5,259 nt of DNA. Source: Alphaproteobacteria bacterium. GTDB taxonomy: Bacteria; Pseudomonadota; Alphaproteobacteria; Sphingomonadales; Sphingomonadaceae. The stretch lies in NCBI GenBank assembly GCA_028869975.1, contig JAGWQR010000227.1:1-5259 (forward strand), in the 5' to 3' direction. Shown here piece after piece: positions 1 through 4,362 of the stretch (positions are counted from its first letter, which is position 1; every line of letters begins with the position of its first letter). Below the pieces are notes generated by a model. It was not told the origin of the DNA. It saw only the letters and a program-made list of their open reading frames with translations, and ran no database searches. Position numbers and translations under genes: made by a program.

Positions 1-195
1 CGCAACCGCCTCATAACGTTTCGTTACCGCCTTGATTGACTGATGATCGGGCGCAACACCGGAGCGGATCAGGCCGAAGGGCACGGGCAGCCGGTCGATC
101 ATGTCGATCCCCACGTCCGCGCCAAAAGCTTTCAGACACGCTTCTGCTGTATAATAGCCCGCCGGGCCTGAGCCGATTATCGCGATGTGCCGCAC
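1..195 (-). CDS. FprA-type ferredoxin/flavodoxin--NADP+ reductase (adrenodoxin-reductase family), N-terminal fragment
   Basis: This is the first 65 codons of a gene that continues past the left edge. The family moves electrons between NADPH and ferredoxins through FAD, in the cytoplasm, and full members are usually about 430-470 residues. Seen here: an N-terminal dinucleotide-binding motif G-S-G-P-A-G (residues 8-13) that would bind FAD, then the characteristic block IDMIDRLPVPFGLIRSGVAP (residues 30-49) followed by DHQSIKAV, which is typical of FprA/adrenodoxin reductases. Two GTG codons are possible starts, at 198 and 195. I chose 195 because AGGAGG at 206-201 lies 5 nt from it but only 2 nt from 198. 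sodC lies 67 nt upstream on the same strand, so the two may be co-transcribed. Family assignment is firm; the electron-acceptor partner cannot be told from this fragment. Confidence 0.9.
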   Translation of the reverse strand, partial: MRHIAIIGSGPAGYYTAEACLKAFGADVGIDMIDRLPVPFGLIRSGVAPDHQSIKAVTKRYEAVA

Positions 196-200
196 CACAC

Positions 201-206
201 CCTCCT
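201..206 (-). promoter_or_regulatory. Ribosome binding site that decides the reductase start
   Basis: The minus strand reads AGGAGG, a full anti-16S match. It lies 5 nt before the GTG at 195 and only 2 nt before the alternative GTG at 198, so the downstream GTG is the better start. Confidence 0.7.
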
Positions 207-262
207 GTCATTTCCCGGGGGATGCTAATACGGTGCGTGCGGAATGCAAGCGGGCCTTATAT

Positions 263-796
263 TCAGGGGATGATTGCGCAAGCCACCCGCGCACCACCAC
301 CACCTAGCGGCGCCGGTGAATCCGCATAATTGTCACCGCCAGCATGGATGACCAGAACATGTCCGTGAAGCGCGTTAAAATCGGTAATGTGCGGCGCGCT
401 GACGGCACCATCGGCATGGCCAAAGGAATCAGCGGTAATGAAGGGCAGATCGCCAAGGTGCCCCATCCCCTCCGGCCCCATATGCTTATCGGTCATCCCT
501 GGATCATAATGACCGCCTGCCGCCCCGGCAGCAATAACCTTGCCTGATTTGTCCAGCCCTGGTGCGCAGGTTCCGCCTGCATGAATATGCATACCATGCG
601 CACCCGGCGTCAGGCCGACGACATGATAGGTGACCCGCAACCCGTGCCGCGTGGATCTGAACACAATCGTGCCGAGCGGTGCGCCCGCGCCAGCAGTGCT
701 GGCCGCATTGACGGTCAGGTTGATTTTTTCAGCCGGTGCCGCTGCCACCAGATCAGTCGCAATCAGCAACATCGCAAGTCCGGTCAAACGCAGCAT
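263..796 (-). CDS. sodC: Periplasmic Cu/Zn superoxide dismutase (SodC)
   Basis: A 177-residue protein that dismutates superoxide to hydrogen peroxide and oxygen in the periplasm. Residues 1-20 form a Sec signal peptide (MLRLTG, a hydrophobic stretch, then VAAA); no lipobox cysteine is present, so it should be soluble. Aligned from memory with E. coli SodC, all metal ligands are present: Cu ligands H70 and H72 in the MHIH motif and H151 in VIHAGGDNY, bridging H96 in AGGHYDP, and Zn ligands H105, H113 and D116 (HLGDLP). C77 and C173 would form the structural disulfide, and R170 in GGGGARVAC is the active-site arginine. Length matches the family. The ATG at 796 is preceded by GGAGG at 806-802 with 5-nt spacing and directly begins the signal peptide. 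The reading frame stays open to 925, but those 43 extra residues do not look like protein and would run into galE. It is divergent from galE and followed on the same strand by the FprA-type reductase. Confidence 0.96.
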   Translation of the reverse strand: MLRLTGLAMLLIATDLVAAAPAEKINLTVNAASTAGAGAPLGTIVFRSTRHGLRVTYHVVGLTPGAHGMHIHAGGTCAPGLDKSGKVIAAGAAGGHYDPGMTDKHMGPEGMGHLGDLPFITADSFGHADGAVSAPHITDFNALHGHVLVIHAGGDNYADSPAPLGGGGARVACAIIP

Positions 797-823
797 GAGC
801 TCCTCCCTCTTAAAGCACAGGGA

Positions 824-850
824 ATTATCACGATTTATGCATCGAAACAA
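824..850 (-). promoter_or_regulatory. Possible sodC promoter
   Basis: On the minus strand GATAAT (829-824) resembles a -10 box, 5 of 6 matches to TATAAT. TTGTTT (850-845) lies 15 nt upstream as a weak -35; the spacing is shorter than the optimal 17. Transcription would begin near 817, leaving a leader of about 20 nt that holds the strong ribosome binding site. The placement in the divergent sodC-galE gap supports it, but the match is weak. Confidence 0.3.
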
Positions 851-871
851 GGAATAGTCCCGCGCCGGGGC

Positions 872-886
872 ATGGCTTATTGCCAT
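872..886. promoter_or_regulatory. Small palindrome in the sodC-galE divergent region
   Basis: ATGGC, a 5-nt spacer (TTATT), then GCCAT form a perfect inverted repeat about 30 bp before the galE start. It could be an operator for either divergent gene or simply chance, since the arms are only 5 bp. No known regulator motif is recognised. Confidence 0.2.
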
Positions 887-915
887 ATTAACCCGCGAGC
901 GGATAAGGCAACGCA

Positions 916-1908
916 ATGAAACCAACGATTCTGGTCACCGGCGGGGCCGGCTATATCGGCAGCCATGCCGTGATGGCCCTGTGCGATGCGGGCTACAGAG
1001 TCGTCGTGCTCGATAATCTGACTACCGGCTTTGCCTGGGCGGTGGACAAGCGCGCAACGCTGGTGGAAGGCGCAGTAGACAATGTGGCGCTGGTGCGGCG
1101 GATTTGCGCGGAATACGATGTCATAGGCGTGATGCACTTTGCAGGATCGATCATTGTCCCTGAATCGGTTGAAAACCCGCTCAAATACTATGCCAACAAC
1201 ACGGCGGCGAGCCGCGCGCTGATTGCGGCGGTGGTGGCGTGCGGCGTGCAGCATTTCATCTTTTCTTCAACCGCCGCGACCTATGGCATCCCCGAAGAAG
1301 TGCCGGTGAAGGAGACGACGCCGCTCGCGCCAATCAACCCCTATGGTCGCTCGAAATTGATGACCGAGTGGATGCTGGCGGACGTGGCGGCAGCGCACAA
1401 GTTCAATTATTGCGCGCTGCGCTATTTCAATGTGGCGGGCGCGGACCCGCACGGGCGGAGTGGCCAGTCAACAGCAGGCGCAACGCATCTCATCAAAATT
1501 GCGGTCGAGGTCGCGACCGGCAAGCGCAACCATGTCAGTATTTTCGGCACCGATTATGCCACCCCGGACGGCACAGGCGTGCGCGATTATATCCATGTGT
1601 CGGACTTGGCGACAGCACATCTGCGCGCGCTTGAGGCGCTGTTCGCGGATCCCACCCGCAGCCACACGCTCAACTGCGGCTATGGCAAGGGATACTCTGT
1701 GCTGGAGGTGCTCGATGCCGTGCGCCGGGTCACCAACCTTGAGATCAAAGCCGAGATGGCGCCGCGCCGTGCGGGTGATCCCGATTGCCTGATCTCTGAC
1801 AACCGCGAAATCCTGGCGCGCTTCCCCTGGGTGCCGGAATATGACGACCTCGACATGATCGTCAGCCACGCGCTCGCCTGGGAGCGGAAACTGGCCGCGC
1901 GTCCATAA
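916..1908 (+). CDS. galE: UDP-glucose 4-epimerase (GalE)
   Basis: A 330-residue extended short-chain dehydrogenase/reductase that interconverts UDP-glucose and UDP-galactose using tightly bound NAD, in the cytoplasm. It feeds galactose metabolism and surface polysaccharide synthesis. The NAD motif G-x-x-G-x-x-G is at residues 9-15 (TGGAGYIGSH). The catalytic region has FSSTAATYG at 116-124, with T119 at the usual Ser/Thr position, and Y143-x-x-x-K147 in NPYGRSK. The RYFNVAGADP block at 169-178 and GVRDYIHVSDLA at 221-232 are GalE signatures. By alignment to E. coli GalE around RRAGDP, the gatekeeper position (Tyr299 there) is Leu292 here. Length is normal for the family (about 330-340). The ATG at 916 starts exactly at the nucleotide-binding strand, with AAGG at 905-908 as a modest ribosome binding site. 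It stands alone: sodC diverges from it and the next gene converges on it. Confidence 0.95.
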   Translation: MKPTILVTGGAGYIGSHAVMALCDAGYRVVVLDNLTTGFAWAVDKRATLVEGAVDNVALVRRICAEYDVIGVMHFAGSIIVPESVENPLKYYANNTAASRALIAAVVACGVQHFIFSSTAATYGIPEEVPVKETTPLAPINPYGRSKLMTEWMLADVAAAHKFNYCALRYFNVAGADPHGRSGQSTAGATHLIKIAVEVATGKRNHVSIFGTDYATPDGTGVRDYIHVSDLATAHLRALEALFADPTRSHTLNCGYGKGYSVLEVLDAVRRVTNLEIKAEMAPRRAGDPDCLISDNREILARFPWVPEYDDLDMIVSHALAWERKLAARP

Positions 1909-1915
1909 CCGATCA

Positions 1916-1940
1916 CCTCCCCCGGATGCTCCGGAGGAGG
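1916..1940 (+). terminator. Hairpin just after galE, likely terminator
   Basis: CCTCC-C-CCGG, loop ATGCT, then CCGG-A-GGAGG fold into a 10-bp stem with one internal C/A mismatch, starting 8 nt after the galE stop. No T-run follows, so it is not a textbook intrinsic terminator; it may pause polymerase, protect the 3' end or act with Rho. Confidence 0.5.
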
Positions 1941-1969
1941 CGCGGCTCAATACTCCATACTCACGAGCA

Positions 1970-1994
1970 TTCCCTCAAACGCTACGCGAGGGAA
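1970..1994 (-). terminator. Hairpin after the RcnB-like gene, possible terminator
   Basis: TTCCCTC (1970-1976) and GAGGGAA (1988-1994) form a perfect 7-bp stem around an 11-nt loop. Read on the minus strand it begins 12 nt past the TAG of the RcnB-like gene. It lacks a clear T-run. Together with the hairpin at 1916-1940 it fills the space between two convergent genes. Confidence 0.4.
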
Positions 1995-2006
1995 ACCGAT
2001 CCTCTG

Positions 2007-2873
2007 CTAGTCAAAGAAGTTGTGGATGACGTCGACAACATAACCGCTATTCACGTCCACCAGCAGCGCATCATTATAATAACGAATCCAGCGCGTATCC
2101 CCTTCGGGGGGCGGCAGGCGATAATAACCGGGATCACCGATCCAGTAATCTTCACCATAGAAAGCCGGGTCGATCGTCCAGCCGACATCGAACGGGGTAT
2201 AGCCATAGCCCCAGCCGAACGGGTTGTCATAAACGCCGAGCTGGAACCAGCCGGGATGCTCATCGCGCCAGCCTTCCCAGTTATAGCGTCCATCATTGCG
2301 CCAGCCCCGATCCCAATGGCCGTTATACTGGCCCGGGCCACCGCCACGGTTCCAGCCGCCACCGGCATAGCCATTGCCCCGGTTCCAGCCGCCTTGACCG
2401 CCGCGTCCGTAATTGCCGGCACCGCCCTGCCACGCACCGCCATGGTTCCAGCCGCCGCCATGTGCATAATTGCCGCCATTCGCATAATTGCCAGACCCGC
2501 GCGCACCGCCGTTCCACGCCATGCCCTGCCCGGCCGCAGCGCCACCGCCGTTGAAACGCGGCACGGGTGCCGAGCGGAACGGCGCGGCATGCATCGCGCC
2601 TCCGCCAGCAAATCCGCCGCCGCCTGCAAAAGCGCCCCGATAGGCTCCGCCACCGGCAAATCCGCCACCGCCGTGGAAACCACCGCCTCCACCACCGCCG
2701 TGGAAGCCACCGCCTCCACCACCGCCGTGGAAGCCACCGCCTCCACCACCGCCGCCATGACCGCCACCGCCTCCACCACCGCCGCCATGACCGCCACCGC
2801 CTCCACCACGATCCGCATATGCGGGTGCTACTGAAACTGCTGCCAGCAAAGCTGCCAAGATGATCCTGTTCAT
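2007..2873 (-). CDS. Exported Gly/His-rich protein with C-terminal RcnB-like domain
   Basis: A 288-residue secreted or periplasmic protein. Residues 1-20 form a clear signal peptide ending APAYA. Residues 21-72 are almost pure glycine with His (often Phe-His) every 9-10 residues: H29, H39, H49, H58, H67. Residues 73-118 are Gly/Ala-rich, and 119-190 are rich in Gly, Asn, Trp and Tyr with two GGWNRG units. The C-terminus (about 245-287) carries YYRLPPPEGDTRWIRYYNDA then LLVD and VVDVI, which matches the end of RcnB-type domains, where a P-P-x-G-x-R-W-x-R-x-x-N-D-A-L-L-V pattern is typical. E. coli RcnB is a small periplasmic protein affecting Ni/Co homeostasis through the RcnA exporter; no RcnA is seen here, so metal binding is only an inference. 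The ATG at 2873 follows AGGAG with 8-nt spacing and directly precedes the signal peptide; an upstream in-frame ATG at 2924 lacks this. It converges with galE. Confidence 0.8.
   Translation of the reverse strand: MNRIILAALLAAVSVAPAYADRGGGGGGHGGGGGGGGGHGGGGGGGGFHGGGGGGGFHGGGGGGGFHGGGGFAGGGAYRGAFAGGGGFAGGGAMHAAPFRSAPVPRFNGGGAAAGQGMAWNGGARGSGNYANGGNYAHGGGWNHGGAWQGGAGNYGRGGQGGWNRGNGYAGGGWNRGGGPGQYNGHWDRGWRNDGRYNWEGWRDEHPGWFQLGVYDNPFGWGYGYTPFDVGWTIDPAFYGEDYWIGDPGYYRLPPPEGDTRWIRYYNDALLVDVNSGYVVDVIHNFFD
2674..2810. repeat. 27/30-bp tandem repeat coding the Gly/His tract
   Basis: Three 27-bp units (2674-2700, 2701-2727, 2728-2754) differ by a single base (A/G at the sixth position of the first unit). 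They are followed by a 30-bp variant (2755-2784) and a partial copy of it (2785-2810), in which CCATGACCGCC replaces the TGGAAGCC part. All unit lengths are multiples of three, so copy-number change keeps the minus-strand frame. Each unit encodes one His plus a run of Gly, with Phe before the His in the 27-bp units. The near identity suggests recent duplication by slippage. Confidence 0.9.
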
Positions 2874-3032
2874 CGATCTCACTCCTGCTCCCCCGCCCCC
2901 TACCAAGCTACTCTGCGGGTTCATGCTCTTTCTATCCGAGTCGCGATGAGCCGAACCTTAACACTACTGTAAGCAACCATACAGAATGGTAACGCAATGC
3001 CGCTGCTGATCCTTCGTGCGTATTACCCATAT
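2874..3032. other. Intergenic region upstream of the RcnB-like gene
   Basis: This 159-bp gap separates the iorA-like stop from the RcnB-like start and must hold the latter's promoter if it is transcribed separately. I see a good ribosome binding site (AGGAG near 2882-2886 on the minus strand) and the palindrome at 2976-2990, but no convincing -35/-10 pair. The region is noticeably more AT-rich than the flanking genes around 2950-3030. A short minus-strand frame crossing it (2932-3180) looks non-coding. Confidence 0.5.
2976..2990. promoter_or_regulatory. Palindrome upstream of the RcnB-like gene
   Basis: ACCAT, spacer ACAGA, then ATGGT form a perfect 5-bp inverted repeat about 100 bp upstream of the RcnB-like start and 43 bp past the iorA-like stop. 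It could be an operator, or a weak hairpin ending the iorA-like transcript. The arms are short, so chance is possible. Confidence 0.2.
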
Positions 3033-3572
3033 TCAGGGCCTGGCCTTGAGCGCTGGCACGGCGCGTGCGGCCTCTGCCGGGGGAATATCGGGCGGCGGCA
3101 CCGGCGCAACCCCGCCGCTGCCGGCCATGATCGCGGCGGCCCGCTTCACCGCGCGCCGCACCCGTGGCAGAACCCCGCACGGGCAGACATGTGGCAGCGC
3201 GGCATCGATCTGTGCATCACTCGGGTTCTTGTTCTGTTTGAGCAGCACCGACGCCGCCATAATCATGCCCGGATCACAAAAGCCACACTGGGTTACATTC
3301 TCGGCAACCCAGGCCTGCTGCACCGGGTGGCTGCGATCATTCGACAACCCCTCGATCGTTGTAATGAATGCACCTTCCAGCGCCCGAATACTGACCTGGC
3401 AGGACAGAATGGCATGGCCATCAATTTCCACAGTGCAGGCCCCGCAATCGCCCGTGCCGCAGCCATATTTGGTGCCGGTGAGGTTGGCCGCATCGCGCAG
3501 CGCCCAAAGCAGGGGGGTTTGCGGATCAATATCAAAACGCAGCGGCTGGCCGTTGATAATCAGGCTGGTCAT
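3033..3572 (-). CDS. Two-[2Fe-2S] ferredoxin-like subunit, IorA / xanthine-dehydrogenase small-subunit family
   Basis: A 179-residue electron-transfer protein. In this family it passes electrons from a molybdenum cofactor-bearing large subunit (for example isoquinoline 1-oxidoreductase IorB, or aldehyde and xanthine oxidoreductases). The N-terminal plant-type ferredoxin fold has cluster ligands C38, C43, C46 (YGCGTGDCGAC) and C58. The C-terminal helical domain has C96 and C99 (QCGFC), then C130 and C132 in HVCPCGVLPRVRRAV, where the family usually has CRCG. Residues 152-179 form a Pro/Ala-rich tail beyond the usual end of about 150-160 residues. The ATG at 3572 is the only plausible start: an in-frame TAA lies at 3596-3594 and the ferredoxin fold begins at once. 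No Shine-Dalgarno sequence is visible; instead a GC hairpin abuts the start. No large subunit lies on either side in this window, so the partner is unknown. It follows the SPOR gene by 47 nt and may be in its transcript. Confidence 0.88.
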   Translation of the reverse strand: MTSLIINGQPLRFDIDPQTPLLWALRDAANLTGTKYGCGTGDCGACTVEIDGHAILSCQVSIRALEGAFITTIEGLSNDRSHPVQQAWVAENVTQCGFCDPGMIMAASVLLKQNKNPSDAQIDAALPHVCPCGVLPRVRRAVKRAAAIMAGSGGVAPVPPPDIPPAEAARAVPALKARP

Positions 3573-3573
3573 G

Positions 3574-3592
3574 CGCGCGGCTATACCGCGCG
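3574..3592 (-). promoter_or_regulatory. All-GC hairpin abutting the iorA-like start codon
   Basis: CGCGCGG (3574-3580) and CCGCGCG (3586-3592) pair perfectly in 7 GC pairs around a 5-nt loop. In the minus-strand RNA the stem ends one base before the ATG at 3572 and occupies the place of a ribosome binding site. It may limit translation, or be a leftover end signal of the SPOR gene; no T-run follows. Confidence 0.45.
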
Positions 3593-3619
3593 ATTAGGCG
3601 CGGCGCTACCCGCCAGACA

Positions 3620-4360
3620 TCAATGCGCGATAATGCAGTTCGCGCCCGCGGCCTTGAGCTTGGCGCAGGTATCGGCTGCTGCATTCCCTGCTGAAGCGCG
3701 CAATCGATAGACCGTAGCCCCGCCGACGGTGGCGGGAACGATGGATTGCGTCATCGAGGCCAGGAACGGATATTTGCCCTTGAGATCATCCCAGCCCTGT
3801 TTGGCGCTGGATTCCGAGCCATAGGCCCCGAGCTGGATCAGCCCTGTGCCCGGCGCGGCGGTTGCAGCCGCCGGTGCGGGCTTGGCGGCTGGGGCGGCAG
3901 ACTCATCAATCTTTGCGGCGGCGTTGGGCTTGGCCGCTGGCGCTGCCGGTGCAGGCCTGGTTTCGGCTGGCTTGATGGGCGTTTCGGCCTGCGCGCTGTT
4001 GTCGATTTGGCCATTGCCTGCTGCACCCTGGGCAGTGGCGGCGGCGGTTCCGCCCTGACCTTCAACCTGCATCCCACCCGCATCGGCTGGCTTGGTCTTG
4101 TAATCGCCATCCTGTGCCGCAATCAGCTTGCCGTCGCCACCCTTGGCCGGGGGCGTCTGGCTGTTCATCCACCACAGCCCGCCAACGACGAGCGCGAGCG
4201 CGGCAGCTCCGGCGACGAGCACCCCCGTTACGGGATTGCGCTGCGCCTGGAGATGATCGGCATCGGGCTCAACCGCTTCCAGCCAGGGCAGCCGGTCGTC
4301 CTCATGCGGATGCACTTCATTCTGTAAGTGCAATTCGTCCTCATCCTCTTGCTCGATCAT
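3620..4360 (-). CDS. SPOR-domain single-pass inner membrane protein
   Basis: A 246-residue bitopic membrane protein. Residues 1-43 are a very acidic cytoplasmic head (EQEDEDEL and more). Residues 45-66 are one transmembrane helix (GVLVAGAAALALVVGGLWWM). Residues 67-170 are a periplasmic linker rich in Ala, Pro, Gly and Lys. Residues 172-246 are a SPOR domain: IQLGAYGSESSAKQGWDDLK starts it and VYRLRAS with CAKLKAAGANC ends it. SPOR domains bind denuded glycan strands of peptidoglycan, so a role at the septum or in wall remodelling is likely but not shown. C232 and C242 could form a disulfide. The ATG at 4360 follows GGAG (4372-4369) with 8-nt spacing. A GTG at 4363 overlaps the last base of the argS stop codon and has 5-nt spacing, so it is possible. 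Either way the gene is almost fused to argS and is probably translationally coupled to it. Confidence 0.9.
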   Translation of the reverse strand: MIEQEDEDELHLQNEVHPHEDDRLPWLEAVEPDADHLQAQRNPVTGVLVAGAAALALVVGGLWWMNSQTPPAKGGDGKLIAAQDGDYKTKPADAGGMQVEGQGGTAAATAQGAAGNGQIDNSAQAETPIKPAETRPAPAAPAAKPNAAAKIDESAAPAAKPAPAAATAAPGTGLIQLGAYGSESSAKQGWDDLKGKYPFLASMTQSIVPATVGGATVYRLRASAGNAAADTCAKLKAAGANCIIAH

Positions 4361-4362
4361 CA

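Noticed and set aside
36..329. Plus-strand 97-codon frame at the left edge
   Set aside because: It is antisense to the FprA-type reductase and the sodC end, with no domain or ribosome binding site.
797..925. N-terminal extension of sodC to 925
   Set aside because: It would overlap the galE start, has no ribosome binding site and would bury the signal peptide; the ATG at 796 has GGAGG at 5 nt.
2674..2810. Direct repeats considered as a CRISPR array
   Set aside because: Units are contiguous with no unique spacers and lie in frame inside a coding gene.
2051..2818. Minus-strand 255-codon frame overlapping the RcnB-like gene in another frame
   Set aside because: Open only because the repeat unit is a multiple of three and stop-poor; the product is repetitive Ala/Val without a recognisable family.
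1926..2834. Plus-strand 302-codon open frame across the glycine-rich gene
   Set aside because: It is antisense to the RcnB-like gene and consists of Ala/Thr/Ile low-complexity sequence caused by the repeat and GC bias; there is no domain and the opposite strand has a signal peptide, ribosome binding site and a recognisable C-terminus.
2932..3180. Minus-strand 82-codon frame
   Set aside because: It overlaps the iorA-like gene in another frame, is Arg/Gly-rich and has no ribosome binding site or domain.
3016..3597. Plus-strand frames opposite the iorA-like gene
   Set aside because: The minus strand carries all eight cluster cysteines in family spacing; the plus-strand products resemble nothing.
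3746..4327. Plus-strand 193-codon frame opposite the SPOR gene
   Set aside because: It is the antisense shadow of the Ala/Pro-rich linker; the minus strand has clear transmembrane and SPOR features.
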